Source: Strigomonas culicis (taxonomy: Eukaryota > Euglenozoa > Kinetoplastea > Trypanosomatida > Trypanosomatidae). Taken from it: a stretch of DNA of 51,621 nt. Shown in pieces: positions 27,150 to 37,251 of the stretch. The translations under genes and the position numbers were made by a program. The stretch covers positions 1 through 51,621 of the forward strand of contig AUXH01000061.1 in NCBI GenBank assembly GCA_000482145.1, read 5' to 3'. Under the pieces are notes generated by a model, which did not search any database, was not told where the DNA came from, and saw only the letters and a program-made list of their open reading frames with translations. Numbering within the stretch: the first letter of the stretch is position 1; each line of letters starts with the position of its first letter.

Positions 27150-28220
27150 ATGGAACGTCTGGGCAGCACTTCGTCGGGGGTCATGTCGGTGAGCGGCACG
27201 GCGACCTCCAATGTTGCCTTCGCCGCCCTGTCGGAGAAGGGCTTCATCTCCCTGTGGGACACCAGACTGAAGAACAAATGCTATACCACCATCTCCAGCC
27301 AACGGCTGACCGAGCGCCGTGCGGAGGAGGACTCCAGCGAGCTGCTGTACCTCCCCGAGCAGCACCGCGCCGTGCGCCTGTGGGGCAGCGCGCTGCACGT
27401 GGTCGACACGCGCAAGACGATGGATGTCCTATCCACCTATCACCACACGGCGGAGCTCACGAGCTTCATGGCGAACTTCCCGTGCAGTGCCGCCACGACC
27501 GCCCTCCCCGTGATCGACGAGAGCGGTGCGGTGCTCAGTATCGGTCTGAGCGACGGTGCGCCGTGTGCGGCGATGCCGACGGAGCTCTTCGGGGTGCCCA
27601 TGGCGGTCGCGGACGCGCGCCGCGGCTTCGGGGCGCTGTCGAATCTGTGCTGCGGCTTCGGCGCCGTCGGCGGCCCGCAGCGCACCGTCTTCACGCTCGC
27701 GATGGACGCGCAGGGCGCGCTGTACGGGCCGGACGGCGCGGCGCGCCCCTTCACCCTCGAGGAGGAGATGAGCGCAACGAACGGGATGGTGGTGAACCCC
27801 GCGCTGCCGACCTGCTGCGCCTTCCAGCGCGCGCCGTCGTCGCGCGTGGCGGTTGGCCGCGCGAACGGCGTGTACGACGTGGTGGACGTGGAGGCGGACG
27901 GAGCCGTTGTCACGCAGCTGAGCGCGCCGGGGCACGCGGTGAACGGGCTGTGCCACCTCAGCTGGAGCCCGGCGGGTCTGCTGACCGTGTCGCTCTGCGG
28001 CGAGCTCACCGCGTGGGATGTGGAGGGCTTCCTCGCGGAGGACGAGGACGAGCAGGAGGCGGGCGCGCTGCCGGCCGTGAAGGCGGCGCTGTCCCACCGC
28101 GGCGTGACGGGCAGCGCGCACGCGGTGATGAACTGCGGCACGCAGCTCGGTGATACGAGCAGGTACATCCTGGGCGACTCGAACGGCGTGGTGGCGCTGT
28201 GCACGGTGGATACGGCCTAG
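27150..28220 (+). CDS. WD40 beta-propeller protein, WDR53-like
   Basis: 356 residues. WD-type strands are visible: VAFAALSEKGFISLWDTRL (~22-42), LWGSALHVVDTRKTMDVLST, and VNGLCHLSWSPAGLLTVSLC followed by GELTAWDVEGF (~275-303). The block MVVNPALPTCCAFQRAPSSR then VAVGRANGVYDVVDVE resembles the NPAL segment of WDR53, a DDB1-CUL4 substrate-receptor candidate. The similarity is modest, so only the propeller fold is firm. An acidic loop EDEDEQE follows the last clear repeat. The start could be 27150 or 27183. Confidence 0.6.
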   Translation: MERLGSTSSGVMSVSGTATSNVAFAALSEKGFISLWDTRLKNKCYTTISSQRLTERRAEEDSSELLYLPEQHRAVRLWGSALHVVDTRKTMDVLSTYHHTAELTSFMANFPCSAATTALPVIDESGAVLSIGLSDGAPCAAMPTELFGVPMAVADARRGFGALSNLCCGFGAVGGPQRTVFTLAMDAQGALYGPDGAARPFTLEEEMSATNGMVVNPALPTCCAFQRAPSSRVAVGRANGVYDVVDVEADGAVVTQLSAPGHAVNGLCHLSWSPAGLLTVSLCGELTAWDVEGFLAEDEDEQEAGALPAVKAALSHRGVTGSAHAVMNCGTQLGDTSRYILGDSNGVVALCTVDTA

Positions 28221-28472
28221 CGTATCGGCGTGAGGGCACCTAAGTGTCCTTCTCTCTCCTTCCCAGTGTGTGTATGATCGGATTAATATAATCTTAAATC
28301 TGTAACCTGCTGCTCAATACCACTATAGAATGATTTCTCTACTGTCCTTATACCTGAAGTGTATGTACCTTTTTTTTTTCTTACGTCCATTCCCTCATCT
28401 CTTTGTCTCTGTCTCTCCCCCCCCTGCTCTTTTTCTCTCTCTTATGTGTAGTGTGATTTCTTTGCCTTCAAC

Positions 28473-29255
28473 ATGGGTAAGACTGTCCTCAGCTGCCGTA
28501 AGGGTAACGGCTCCGTGTACCAGGTCCACGGCCACAAGCGCCTCGGCCCCGCCAAGCTGCGCATCCTCGACTACGCTGAGCGCAACGGCTTCATGCGCGG
28601 CGTCGTGAAGGCGATCGTGCACGAGCCCGGGCGCGGCGCCCCCCTCGCCCGCGTCGAGTTCCGCCACCCCTACAAGTTCCGCCGCGTCAAGGAGCTCATG
28701 GTCGCGCCGGAGGGTCTCTTCACCGGCCAGTCCATGGTGTGCGGCGCGAAGGCGCCGCTCGCCATCGGCAACGTGCTGCCCCTCGGCCAGATCACGGAGG
28801 GCTGCATCGTGTGCAACGTCGAGGCGAAGCCCGGCGACCGCGCCACGCTCGCGCGCGCGTCCGGCGACTACTGCGTCATCATCTCCCACAACGTGGAGAC
28901 GGGCCGCACGCGCCTGAAGCTGCCCAGCGGCCAGAAGAAGTCCGTGCCCAGCACCTGCCGCGCGATGATCGGCATCATCAGCGGCGGCGGCCGTATCGAG
29001 AAGCCTGTGCTTAAGGCCGGTAACTCCTTCTACCGCTTCCGCGGCAAGCGCAACTGCTGGCCCAAGGTCCGTGGTGTGGCCCGTAACCCGGTGGAGCACC
29101 CCCACGGTGGTGGTAACCATCAGCACATTGGTCACCCCTCGACCGTGTCTCGCCACGCGCCCCCCGGCCAGAAGGTCGGCCTCATCGCCGCCCGCCGCAC
29201 CGGTCTGATTCGTGGTGGTAAGGCTGTCAAGGGTGCCTGGCATCCGGAGGAATAA
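28473..29255 (+). CDS. RPL8: 60S ribosomal protein L8 (uL2)
   Basis: 260 residues, normal for eukaryotic uL2. Starts [20 protein letters not shown] and contains [39 protein letters not shown] and the peptidyl-transferase-proximal segment [20 protein letters not shown], which includes the conserved His of uL2. Ends [11 protein letters not shown]. Codon use is extremely C/G-ending, as expected of a highly expressed gene. A polypyrimidine tract (28400-28442) and AG at 28450-28451 precede it. Only one copy is seen here. Confidence 0.98.
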   Translation: MGKTVLSCRKGNGSVYQVHGHKRLGPAKLRILDYAERNGFMRGVVKAIVHEPGRGAPLARVEFRHPYKFRRVKELMVAPEGLFTGQSMVCGAKAPLAIGNVLPLGQITEGCIVCNVEAKPGDRATLARASGDYCVIISHNVETGRTRLKLPSGQKKSVPSTCRAMIGIISGGGRIEKPVLKAGNSFYRFRGKRNCWPKVRGVARNPVEHPHGGGNHQHIGHPSTVSRHAPPGQKVGLIAARRTGLIRGGKAVKGAWHPEE

Positions 29256-29681
29256 GCAACACAAAGGAGATCACCTTTTTTTATTTTTCTTCTTTTCTTA
29301 CACTCCATTTTTCTTTTGATAATGGAGCTTCTTTATTTACTTGAAAACAAACAAACACCGGAGCTTCCCTCTGTTTATTTTTGTGTGTAATGGGTGGCGC
29401 CTCTCTTTGCCACAATTGCTTGTGCTTTTATGTATGTCTTTCATATGCCGTCTATCTGCTCCTTTTTTATGTGTGTTATCCTCTGTCTCTTCTTCGTTCC
29501 CTTTTTTCTTCCTCTTCCCTCCCCTTGCTTTTTGCATCGATTCCTTGATTAAGCCTTTTGTAAACAGTATTTCCTTGCAAAGTCTGGTGTGAGTGTGAAC
29601 GCTTATTTATTCCGATACACCCTGAAGCTCTAGAGTCTCTTCTTATTTGAAGATAGTTAAAAAAAAAAAAGAATACCCATA
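29256..29681. other. Intergenic region RPL8-ERGIC3
   Basis: 426 bases, T/C-rich throughout with an A11 run at 29660-29670 just before the next ATG. No gene recognised. Confidence 0.55.
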
Positions 29682-30617
29682 ATGAGGCTCCAAAACACTC
29701 AATGGCGCCGCGCGGATATGTTCCGGCGCATCCCAAAGGACCTCACGGAAGCGACCACGACCGGGGCGATTATCTCCATTATTTGCTTGTCCGTCATGAC
29801 GTTGCTCTTTCTGGGTGAGGTCATCTCGTACGTGTTCCCACGCACGCAGTCGGACGTGGTTGTGGACCCCGGCAGCGGGTCCGGAGAGAAGATGAAGGTG
29901 CACATCGACATCACCTTCTACCAGCTGCCGTGCGCCCTCGCCTCCCTCGACATCATTGACGTTCTGCACAATCATGTGATGGGCTCCATGGACAACATCG
30001 TGCGCACACGACTGGACGCCAAGGGAAGGGAGGTCGGTGTCTTCACGGACTCCAACGCACCCGAGGTCGTCAAGACGGAGGGCTGTCGACTGGTGGGGCA
30101 CTTCTTCGTGACGAAGGTGCCGGGCAACTTCCACATCTCCTGCCACTCTCGACCCAAACTCGCGCACACGAACTTCCCGAATGGCCTCATCATGGACCAC
30201 AAGATCAATCACTTGTCCTTCGGTGCCACGAATGTGAAGAAGCTAAGCAGTGTCGCGCAGCTGAGCCCACTGGATGGGCAAAAGGCGGTCGAGAATCATC
30301 CCCATCTCTTCCAGTACTTCCTGGATATCATCCCTACCACCTACGAGGGCACTATCTTTAGCTCGCACACGTACCAGTTCACGTCGCAGATGAGCACCAC
30401 CCACAGTAATAAAAACATGATGGCGGCCGTGTTTTTTCAGTATCAGGTGTCTCCGCTTTCGGTGAAGTACTCTGCTGGCCGTGTGTCCTTCACGCACTTC
30501 CTGACGTACCTCTGCGCCATTGTCGGTGGCGTCTTCACCGTGTGTGGGTTGATGTCGCGCTTCATTCAGGTGTCTTCCGCACAGATTCAGAAGCGCTTTA
30601 TGGGCAAGGGGGACTGA
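29682..30617 (+). CDS. ERGIC3/Erv46-like COPII cargo receptor
   Basis: 311 residues. N-terminal cytosolic segment with FRRIPKDLTEATTTG, first membrane helix ~27-49 (IISIICLSVMTLLFLGEV), a lumenal beta-rich domain, second helix ~272-292 (FLTYLCAIVGGVFTVCGL) and a short basic tail. Family blocks seen: FYQLPCALASLDIIDV, GCRLVGHFFVTKVPGNFHIS, NGLIMDHKINHLSFG and FQYQVSPLSVKY. Erv41/Erv46 (ERGIC2/3) cycle between ER and Golgi and retrieve escaped ER residents. It is somewhat shorter than ERGIC3 (~380), so ERGIC2/Erv41 or a fused ancestral form is also possible. Cornichon genes in this window belong to the same transport step. Confidence 0.82.
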   Translation: MRLQNTQWRRADMFRRIPKDLTEATTTGAIISIICLSVMTLLFLGEVISYVFPRTQSDVVVDPGSGSGEKMKVHIDITFYQLPCALASLDIIDVLHNHVMGSMDNIVRTRLDAKGREVGVFTDSNAPEVVKTEGCRLVGHFFVTKVPGNFHISCHSRPKLAHTNFPNGLIMDHKINHLSFGATNVKKLSSVAQLSPLDGQKAVENHPHLFQYFLDIIPTTYEGTIFSSHTYQFTSQMSTTHSNKNMMAAVFFQYQVSPLSVKYSAGRVSFTHFLTYLCAIVGGVFTVCGLMSRFIQVSSAQIQKRFMGKGD

Positions 30618-30939
30618 TACATGTGCCGTCGCTATGGTTTAGTCCTTCTCTTCCGGATTGTGTGTGTGTGTGTGTGCTAGTTCTTTGTTTTACTGTATAT
30701 ATTTCCCTATTATCTACTACTTGTAACTTGCCATATGGAGAAAAAGAAAGAAAGCAGAAAAGGAGCTGTACATTGATGTAGCAGGTGGCCAGCCTCCACT
30801 TTCTACAATGGATCGCTGTAGACGTTGCTCAAAAAGTGCATTCTTATATGTTTTTTTTTCATTTTCTCTTTTTTTCTCTGTCTTCTAAGCTATCTTTTTG
30901 TTGCTTCTCTTGTTTTTTGTTTGTTTCCTGCGTGTTAGG
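30618..30939. other. Intergenic region ERGIC3-XPB
   Basis: 322 bases with a GT repeat (30658-30677) and a long T/C tract (30849-30930). AG acceptors at 30888-30889 and 30937-30938; the latter leaves one base before the ATG. Confidence 0.55.
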
Positions 30940-33456
30940 ATGGAGGACACGGCTCCCAGCATCTTTTTGCTCTGTTGCGTGGAGTCCAAAGGCTACATCA
31001 CGCTGACGGCGGAGGCCTTCCGCCCGTCCTACGCGGCGCTGCTGCCGACCCTCGTGCTGCTGGCGGAGCCCATCTCGCGGCCGGCGCTGGTGCATGAGTA
31101 CCGCATCACCCCCTTCTCGCTCGGCGTCGCCGTCTCGAGCGGCATGACCGCGACCGAGGCGATGGCGTTTCTGACGATGCACTGCTACGAGCTCGCGACG
31201 GGCGGGGCCGTGGCCGCGCTGCGTGAGACGGTGCTCGGCTTCGTGACCGCCTGCATGAGCCGCTACAACCTCGCCCGGACCGTGGTGGAGCGCGACCGCA
31301 CCCTCGTCCAGTGCAAGGAGCGCGGCGTCGCGGACGCCCTCCTGCGCGACCGCGTCGTCCGGTCGACCGCGCAGGCGCCGCTCGGCCTCACGGAGGAGGT
31401 CTCCGTGTGGGACGGCGAAGAGCGCGCGTACCCCACCTTCCTGCTGCGGAGCCGCGCGATGGCGAACGTGATCAGCGCGCGCTGCGTGCGGCTGGGCCTG
31501 CCCATCCAACAGCAGTACCACTACCTGAAGGACGACACGCTACGCACGATTCACATGCACCTCAAGCCGCAGACGCGGCCGCGCCACTACCAGTGCGAGG
31601 CGATGGAGGCGGCCGCGGCGGGCGGCGTGCTGAAGAGCGGCTGCCTGCTGCTGCCCTGCGGTGCGGGAAAGACGCTCCTCGGCATCATGCTCATGTGCGA
31701 GGTGAAGAAGCCGGTGCTGGTGGTCTGCGCCGGCAGCGTCAGCGTGGAGCAGTGGAAGAACCAGATACTGGAGTACGCCAGCCTCGACGCGCCCAACCAG
31801 TTCCTCGAGATGGAGGCGGCGGCGGACGCCGGCTCTGGCGCGCGCGGACGGGGCCGGCGCGCCGGCGCGGCGCCGAGGCCGCCGCACCAACAGCAGCCCC
31901 GCACGGGCGCCGCCCGCATCGCCTGCCTGACCGGGAAGCAGAAGGACGACATCACGGACGAGACGGATATCGTGCTCACCACGTACAGCATGCTCATCAC
32001 GGCGCACCGGCTACACGCGCGGCGGCAGGCGCGCGCGCAGGTCGTCGCGGACGACACCGGCCTCTCCAAGGCGGAGCTCAGCTCCCTGCGCACGCAGAAC
32101 CGGAACAACGGCATCAAGGAAAAACTCTTTTCCGCGTTTGGCTTGCTGCTGCTGGACGAGGTGCACGTCATTCCGGCCGAGTCCTTCAGCGAGAGCTTGA
32201 GCTTTGTCGACGCAAAGGGCGCGATCGGCCTCACCGCGACCTACGTGCGGGAAGACAGTAAGATCATGAACCTCTTCCACCTCGTGGGCCCGAAGCTGTA
32301 CGACGTGTCCATGGAGTCGCTGGCGGCGCAGGGGTTCCTCGCCAAGGTGAACTGCGTGGAGGTGCACACCCCCATGACGAAGGAGTTCGGCATGGAGTAC
32401 ATGGACCGCTGCGTATGCATCCCGGCGGCGGCCCGCAGCGGAGGTGCGGATGGCGGCGGCCGCGCGGATCGCGTGCCGGCGCTGGTGCTGCTCGCGGCCG
32501 CCAACCCGAACAAGATGCTCTGCGTGCTCGAGCTGGTGCGCCGCCATCTGGAGGGCGAGAGCAAGATACTGGTCTTTTGCGACCACATTATGCTCCTCTA
32601 CGAGTATGGCAAGCTGCTGCAGGCACCCGTCATCAGCGGCAAGACGCAGCTGAAGGAGCGGCTCATGATCTTCTCCGACTTTCAGACGACGAAGCACTTG
32701 AACGTGATTTGCGTCTCGCGTGTCGGCGACGTCAGTGTGAACCTGCCCAACGCCAACGTCGTCATTCAGGTCTCGAGCCACGGCGGCAGCCGGCGGCAGG
32801 AGGCTCAGCGGCTCGGCCGGATCTTGCGGCCCAAGGAGCGCGCCTACAACGGCAAACTCGTTGAGGCGTGGTTCTACTCCGTCATCAGCAACGACACGCT
32901 CGAGATGGCCTACGCCGCGCACCGCACCGCGTTCCTGGTGGATCAGGGTTACACCTGCCGCCTCATGGACTTCGACCCCTACACGACCACCGGCGCGGCG
33001 GATGCCACGCACGCGAAGCCGGAGGCGACCAAGACGGAGCCGGTCGTCGGCGATGCGGTGACGATCAAGCAGGAGAGCGTCCACCAGGCACTGCGCGTCG
33101 ACTCCATCAGCGCCCACCACAAGTTCTCCAAGATGGACATGCTGTCCAAGGCGTACCAGGTGCATCTGCTCTCGAAGGTGGTCTCCAGCTGGGAGATTGC
33201 GTTTCAGCGCGAGAGTCGCAAGCGCAACCGCCACGACGAGGGTGCAGAGGAGGAGGAGGACGACGGTGAGGATAGAACGTCCTCCGACGAGGATGTGATG
33301 AAGGTGCGGCCAGAGCGCTCCTACGCAACCATCAAAAAGGAGAGTGGCACCACCGCCACCAGTGGCGGCAGTACCAATGGGGGCGATACATATGTTGCGA
33401 CGTCGGTGCGGGATCTCGTCGGTGTCGACGATGCCTTCGTGTATCACGAGCTGTAA
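30940..33456 (+). CDS. XPB: XPB/ERCC3 DNA translocase of TFIIH
   Basis: 838 residues. The N-terminal region has LLAEPISRPALVHEYRITPF, the conserved XPB N-terminal domain block. Helicase motifs: Walker A CGAGKT (Lys 244), DEVH (406-409), LTATYVRED containing the RED motif, and motif VI QRLGRILRP (from 623). XPB opens promoters within TFIIH and acts in nucleotide excision repair. An insertion rich in Gly/Arg and Gln (residues ~290-324, GARGRGRRAGA) interrupts lobe 1 between motifs I and II. The C-terminus is acidic then Ser/Thr/Gly-rich. Trypanosomatids have two XPB paralogues (XPB and XPB-R); I cannot say with certainty which this is. Confidence 0.93.
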   Translation: MEDTAPSIFLLCCVESKGYITLTAEAFRPSYAALLPTLVLLAEPISRPALVHEYRITPFSLGVAVSSGMTATEAMAFLTMHCYELATGGAVAALRETVLGFVTACMSRYNLARTVVERDRTLVQCKERGVADALLRDRVVRSTAQAPLGLTEEVSVWDGEERAYPTFLLRSRAMANVISARCVRLGLPIQQQYHYLKDDTLRTIHMHLKPQTRPRHYQCEAMEAAAAGGVLKSGCLLLPCGAGKTLLGIMLMCEVKKPVLVVCAGSVSVEQWKNQILEYASLDAPNQFLEMEAAADAGSGARGRGRRAGAAPRPPHQQQPRTGAARIACLTGKQKDDITDETDIVLTTYSMLITAHRLHARRQARAQVVADDTGLSKAELSSLRTQNRNNGIKEKLFSAFGLLLLDEVHVIPAESFSESLSFVDAKGAIGLTATYVREDSKIMNLFHLVGPKLYDVSMESLAAQGFLAKVNCVEVHTPMTKEFGMEYMDRCVCIPAAARSGGADGGGRADRVPALVLLAAANPNKMLCVLELVRRHLEGESKILVFCDHIMLLYEYGKLLQAPVISGKTQLKERLMIFSDFQTTKHLNVICVSRVGDVSVNLPNANVVIQVSSHGGSRRQEAQRLGRILRPKERAYNGKLVEAWFYSVISNDTLEMAYAAHRTAFLVDQGYTCRLMDFDPYTTTGAADATHAKPEATKTEPVVGDAVTIKQESVHQALRVDSISAHHKFSKMDMLSKAYQVHLLSKVVSSWEIAFQRESRKRNRHDEGAEEEEDDGEDRTSSDEDVMKVRPERSYATIKKESGTTATSGGSTNGGDTYVATSVRDLVGVDDAFVYHEL

Positions 33457-33491
33457 ATGAGCTTTGCTATTACTCTGTTGCTTCATGTTTT

Positions 33492-33522
<31 letters not shown>

Positions 33523-33793
33523 CATGCACAAGAAGAAGGATAACTCCAACAAGACCCCGTTGGGGCGGACAAGTAGTGTGCTTATTCGCATGTTCATGAC
33601 AAGCATATCGTCGCGTTGGATAGTGTTGGTGTTTGTTTATGTGTGTGATTTCTTCTTCTCTTCTTCTTGCTCTACATATATACTGCGTATCTATGTGCAC
33701 TTTTCCTTCTATTGTTATCGTTGCTTATAATTAAGTGGCGTGCGCCGAACCTCACAGAACAAAAAAAAAAAACTAACAAACAAACAGAAAAGA
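33457..33793. other. Intergenic region XPB-PPR/PIN with TA microsatellite
   Basis: Contains an interrupted TA repeat (33492-33522), a T/C tract (33651-33725), and CACAG at 33752-33756 as a likely acceptor. The downstream gene's frame is open upstream of its ATG but contains no ATG. Confidence 0.55.
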
Positions 33794-35473
33794 ATGAAGA
33801 ATGGAATTAGCAAACAAACCGCCGCTCTCCCGCTCCTAGTAGCTTCGCGAAACTGTCAGACATGGATGGAGGTCCTGCAGAACTATGAGACCTGCTGCAG
33901 GCACCTGAAGGGCGTCTACACACCCACGCTCTTGGAGCTGGATAGCGGTCTGAATCGGATGGTGTCATCGGTGGGCATCTCCAAATTCTACTACGGCGTC
34001 GTGAAGGACCTCTGCGGCATGACGACCCCCAACCGGCGTCTCATTCAATCCGCGCTGAACAAGTACAAGAGCTGCCACAACTTCCCCGCCATGCAAAAGG
34101 TCTTCGACGAGGATGTGACGGCGACCGCGGACGGCAGCGTGGATGCCAAGGCGACGCTGACCATGGCCACGTACGCGGGCCTGTGGGAGAAGGCTCTGCT
34201 TCTTTTCCGCACGCACCCCGAGCTCCACAGCAACCGGCACAACCGCCGCTCGGTGATCAACACGCTGTGCAACAGCGGCAAGTGGGAGGCGGCTATTGGA
34301 ATGCTGACGGAGGCGCCGCTGGTGGATGCGGCGCCGGTGATGGTGCGGCCGATTGTGAAGCGGCTGAGCTCGATGGGGTACCACCCGCAGGCACTGCTCG
34401 TCGCGGCCTACTGCTTCGCCGAGGGCCACCCACTCAATCTCGACCTCTTCTCCGCGATGGTGCGGTCGCTCAAGGAGACGGGGCAGTGGGAGGCCGCGCT
34501 GCGCACCGCCTTCGACGTCGGGGTGTTTGCGCTGCCCCGCCCCGTCGCCCAGCGGCGCGTGTCCATTCTGAACGGCCTGCTCCAGTGCCTCTACGAGAGC
34601 AGCCCGTACAGCCACCAGAGTGTGGCGGAGATGGTCGCGAACATGCAGTCCCGCATGCACCCCCGCGTGCAGGTCCACCCGACCCGCGAGAGCGCGAACA
34701 CCTATGTGCGGCTCGTCCCGCTCCTTGACATGACGACGCGCTACAACCCCATTCTGATGCCCTTTGCCATGCAGTACGGCAAAGTGATGTCCGTCCCGCG
34801 CTGGTACTCGAAGGGACTCTCGAACCTCATGACGCAGATGGTCACGGCGGACAGCGCGGTTTTTGTGATGGACACGAACATTCTGATACAGTGCGCCTCG
34901 AAGAACTTGACGTTTGATAGCTTTGTCGACCCCGCACGGAAGCAGCTGGCGCACCTCAGTACCTACAAGGACACCGCGATTGTGATCCCCTTCACGGCGA
35001 TCCAGGAGGCGTACACGCTCATTTGGGACCCGGGCTACCGCCTCAAGCAGCCGCTGCGCATGCTCATGTGGGCCCGGCTGCAGGCGCTCGTCAAGACCCC
35101 TTCCGTCTTTGCACTGTCCTTGACCGCGGAGTTCCCGTGCTCCACCTTTGCACCCGTCTCGCGCATGGCTTACGAAAAGCTCGAGGACTCGGTCGCGGTG
35201 CTGTACGAGCGCGACCCGGACATCCGAATCCTCAACGTGGTGGTCACGCTGCAGTACCTGCTGCGGCACCAGACCCTCCAGATGCAGCACGTCGCGCCGG
35301 TGCCGGAGGGGATGTCTATATTCGCGTTCCTCAAGTACCATGTGCGGCGGTATGAGAACACCGTGAAGGGCAACGGCGCGGAGCGGCTGGTTTTGTGTAC
35401 ATTAGACAAGCGACTGGCACGTGTTGCGTCGGAGGCAGGTGTCTGTTGCTTTCCCCGTTTCGCGGAGCCCTAA
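33794..35473 (+). CDS. PPR-like repeats fused to a PIN-domain nuclease
   Basis: 559 residues. The first ~330 residues are helical-repeat sequence of PPR type (LIQSALNKYKSCHNFPAMQK, VINTLCNSGKWEAAIGML, LDLFSAMVRSLKETGQWEAA). Residues ~355-555 form a PIN domain with its acidic set: VMDTNILIQ (D360), IPFTAIQEAYT (E405), DPDIRILN (D474) and CTLDKRLARVASEAG (D538). PIN domains are metal-dependent ribonucleases. The PPR-nuclease layout recalls protein-only RNase P (PRORP), but the catalytic motifs are classical PIN, not the PRORP NYN type. Mitochondrial RNA processing is a reasonable inference. The basic N-terminus could aid import. Confidence 0.75.
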   Translation: MKNGISKQTAALPLLVASRNCQTWMEVLQNYETCCRHLKGVYTPTLLELDSGLNRMVSSVGISKFYYGVVKDLCGMTTPNRRLIQSALNKYKSCHNFPAMQKVFDEDVTATADGSVDAKATLTMATYAGLWEKALLLFRTHPELHSNRHNRRSVINTLCNSGKWEAAIGMLTEAPLVDAAPVMVRPIVKRLSSMGYHPQALLVAAYCFAEGHPLNLDLFSAMVRSLKETGQWEAALRTAFDVGVFALPRPVAQRRVSILNGLLQCLYESSPYSHQSVAEMVANMQSRMHPRVQVHPTRESANTYVRLVPLLDMTTRYNPILMPFAMQYGKVMSVPRWYSKGLSNLMTQMVTADSAVFVMDTNILIQCASKNLTFDSFVDPARKQLAHLSTYKDTAIVIPFTAIQEAYTLIWDPGYRLKQPLRMLMWARLQALVKTPSVFALSLTAEFPCSTFAPVSRMAYEKLEDSVAVLYERDPDIRILNVVVTLQYLLRHQTLQMQHVAPVPEGMSIFAFLKYHVRRYENTVKGNGAERLVLCTLDKRLARVASEAGVCCFPRFAEP

Positions 35474-35710
35474 GCAGAAGTCAAGATGTTCGCCAATGCG
35501 AGGACAACGATTATAGAGGAAGTGCACCCACACTTCAATGTGCGCAGCTGTGTATGTAACGGATACAACTCCAAACGATTATGGTGCGCTTTCCCCTTCC
35601 CTGGTCTCTCTATGCTCTCATGCGCTGCAGATACGGCGTGGGTCTTCTCAGAGATCCGTTTTTTTTTCTCCGTTTTTTTTTTTTTGCTGACGGACTCTAC
35701 TTAAAACGAC

Positions 35711-36862
35711 ATGCCGCAGCCCTCCAGCAAAGCACAGACGACCGACAAGCGCCCATCTGTGGATATGGGCAGCTTCCTGGGGCTTTTTCTAAACGCCACC
35801 TATAAGCACCGCGTGAAGCTGCAAAAGGTATACGGGTCCACGAACGTGCGTATCCTCGGCTCTGCCTACGACAAGGAGAGGCCCATGACGAAGAAGGAGG
35901 TGCAGGAGGCAGCTAAGCGGTTGCTTTTTTTCTCCTATCGCAGGTGCTTCACCGCGCTGCCGAACGGCGTCACGACAGACGCCGGCTGGGGATGCCTGCT
36001 GCGCACGGGCCAGATGCTCATGGCGTATGCCTTGATGCGCTTCTACGCAGCTGACACGACGCACCTACCCAACACATGCGTCAGTGATGCCTGCAAAGTG
36101 CGGGGGGAGGTGTTGGGGTCGCCGGACGCGGCGGCGCAGCTGCGAGCGGCGGTGCAGCCGCTCTTCATGGACAGCCCTGATGCCCCTTTTGGCGTGCATG
36201 CCTTGCAGAAGGCCGCGGCGGCGTTTGGCCTGGCGTACGGCGTGTGGCTGGCCCCCTCACAGATCGGCCGGGTGCTGAGCGCCGCTGCGGAGGCGCACCG
36301 CACGCGCGGGAACGCCGCGCCCGTCACGCGGTGCTGTCTCGACCGCTGTATAAATGAGACCGAGACGCTGGAGTTGCTGGAGAAGGTGGGGCCGGTGTTG
36401 TACCTCGTCCCGGCGTCGCTCGGTATCGGTAAGGTCAGCTCCTTCTACGAAAGTGCTCTGCTTAAGATGCTATCCATGGAGAGCTGCTGTGGCATTGCGG
36501 GAGGAAAGAGCAAGGCCTCGATCTTTTTTATAGGGTACCAGGACCGAAATGTCTTTTACTTGGATCCGCACTATGTCCAGAAGGCCTTTGCGAAGTTGGA
36601 GAAGCCGCGCAAGCTGTCGAAAGCGTGTGGCTCAAGGGACGTCTCCGCCTTCCAGTCATGCATGCTCATTGGGTTTTACATTGCTAACAAGGAAGCGTTT
36701 CAGACCTTTACGCGCGATTTAGAGGAGATGAACGCACCGTTTCCGTTTCCATTAATTGACGTGACGCAGTCATCGACCGTGCGTAGCATAGACGAGGCAC
36801 CGGCGCACGAGCCTCACGGTGAAGATCACAGAGACGTGGTAACTTGGTCTAGTGATGGCTGA
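35711..36862 (+). CDS. ATG4: ATG4 autophagy cysteine protease (family C54)
   Basis: 383 residues. The nucleophile lies in TTDAGWGCLLRTGQM (Cys95), and the Asp/His pair in FYLDPHYVQKAF (Asp285, His287), so the C54 triad is complete. FFSYRRCFTALPNG and FFIGYQDRNVFYLDPH also match the family. ATG4 trims the C-terminus of ATG8 and later deconjugates it from phosphatidylethanolamine. Trypanosomatids usually have two ATG4 forms (4.1, 4.2); I cannot tell which this is. The C-terminal ~45 residues are acidic and could carry an ATG8-interacting motif. The preceding spacer (35474-35710) has T-runs but no gene. Confidence 0.93.
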   Translation: MPQPSSKAQTTDKRPSVDMGSFLGLFLNATYKHRVKLQKVYGSTNVRILGSAYDKERPMTKKEVQEAAKRLLFFSYRRCFTALPNGVTTDAGWGCLLRTGQMLMAYALMRFYAADTTHLPNTCVSDACKVRGEVLGSPDAAAQLRAAVQPLFMDSPDAPFGVHALQKAAAAFGLAYGVWLAPSQIGRVLSAAAEAHRTRGNAAPVTRCCLDRCINETETLELLEKVGPVLYLVPASLGIGKVSSFYESALLKMLSMESCCGIAGGKSKASIFFIGYQDRNVFYLDPHYVQKAFAKLEKPRKLSKACGSRDVSAFQSCMLIGFYIANKEAFQTFTRDLEEMNAPFPFPLIDVTQSSTVRSIDEAPAHEPHGEDHRDVVTWSSDG

Positions 36863-37251
36863 ATCGTAAAAGACACCACTTCTACAATGTCTTGCTGGAA
36901 CCATTATTGACCATACTTTGCACTTTCCCTCCTTTTGTATACTTTGCGTTGCTTTTTTTTTTTTCTGTCTGTCTTTATTAGACACCATAACTGAATCTAT
37001 TATAGATATACTACTGCATTTTTTTAAAAGTTTTATCGCTTTTTGTTACTCGTAGTAAGCATGAATATGTGAAATATATGGACTTCTGTTCCCCTTTTAT
37101 TCTTCTTTCTTTTGATGAAGTTGAACGAAATTTGTTAGAGGTTGTGGTAAGCACCCCCCACCCTTCTTTTTTTAGGTACTCCCTTTTTTTTTTGGTTTCA
37201 TTCGTTGTGTGCGTCTCGTAGTGTTCCCTTGGTGTTGTGTCTCTTGTAGCG
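36863..37251. other. Intergenic region ATG4-CstF77
   Basis: 389 bases, AT-rich with T-runs (36953-36965, 37187-37195) and AG acceptors at 37220-37221 and 37248-37249, the latter two bases before the ATG. No gene recognised. Confidence 0.55.
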
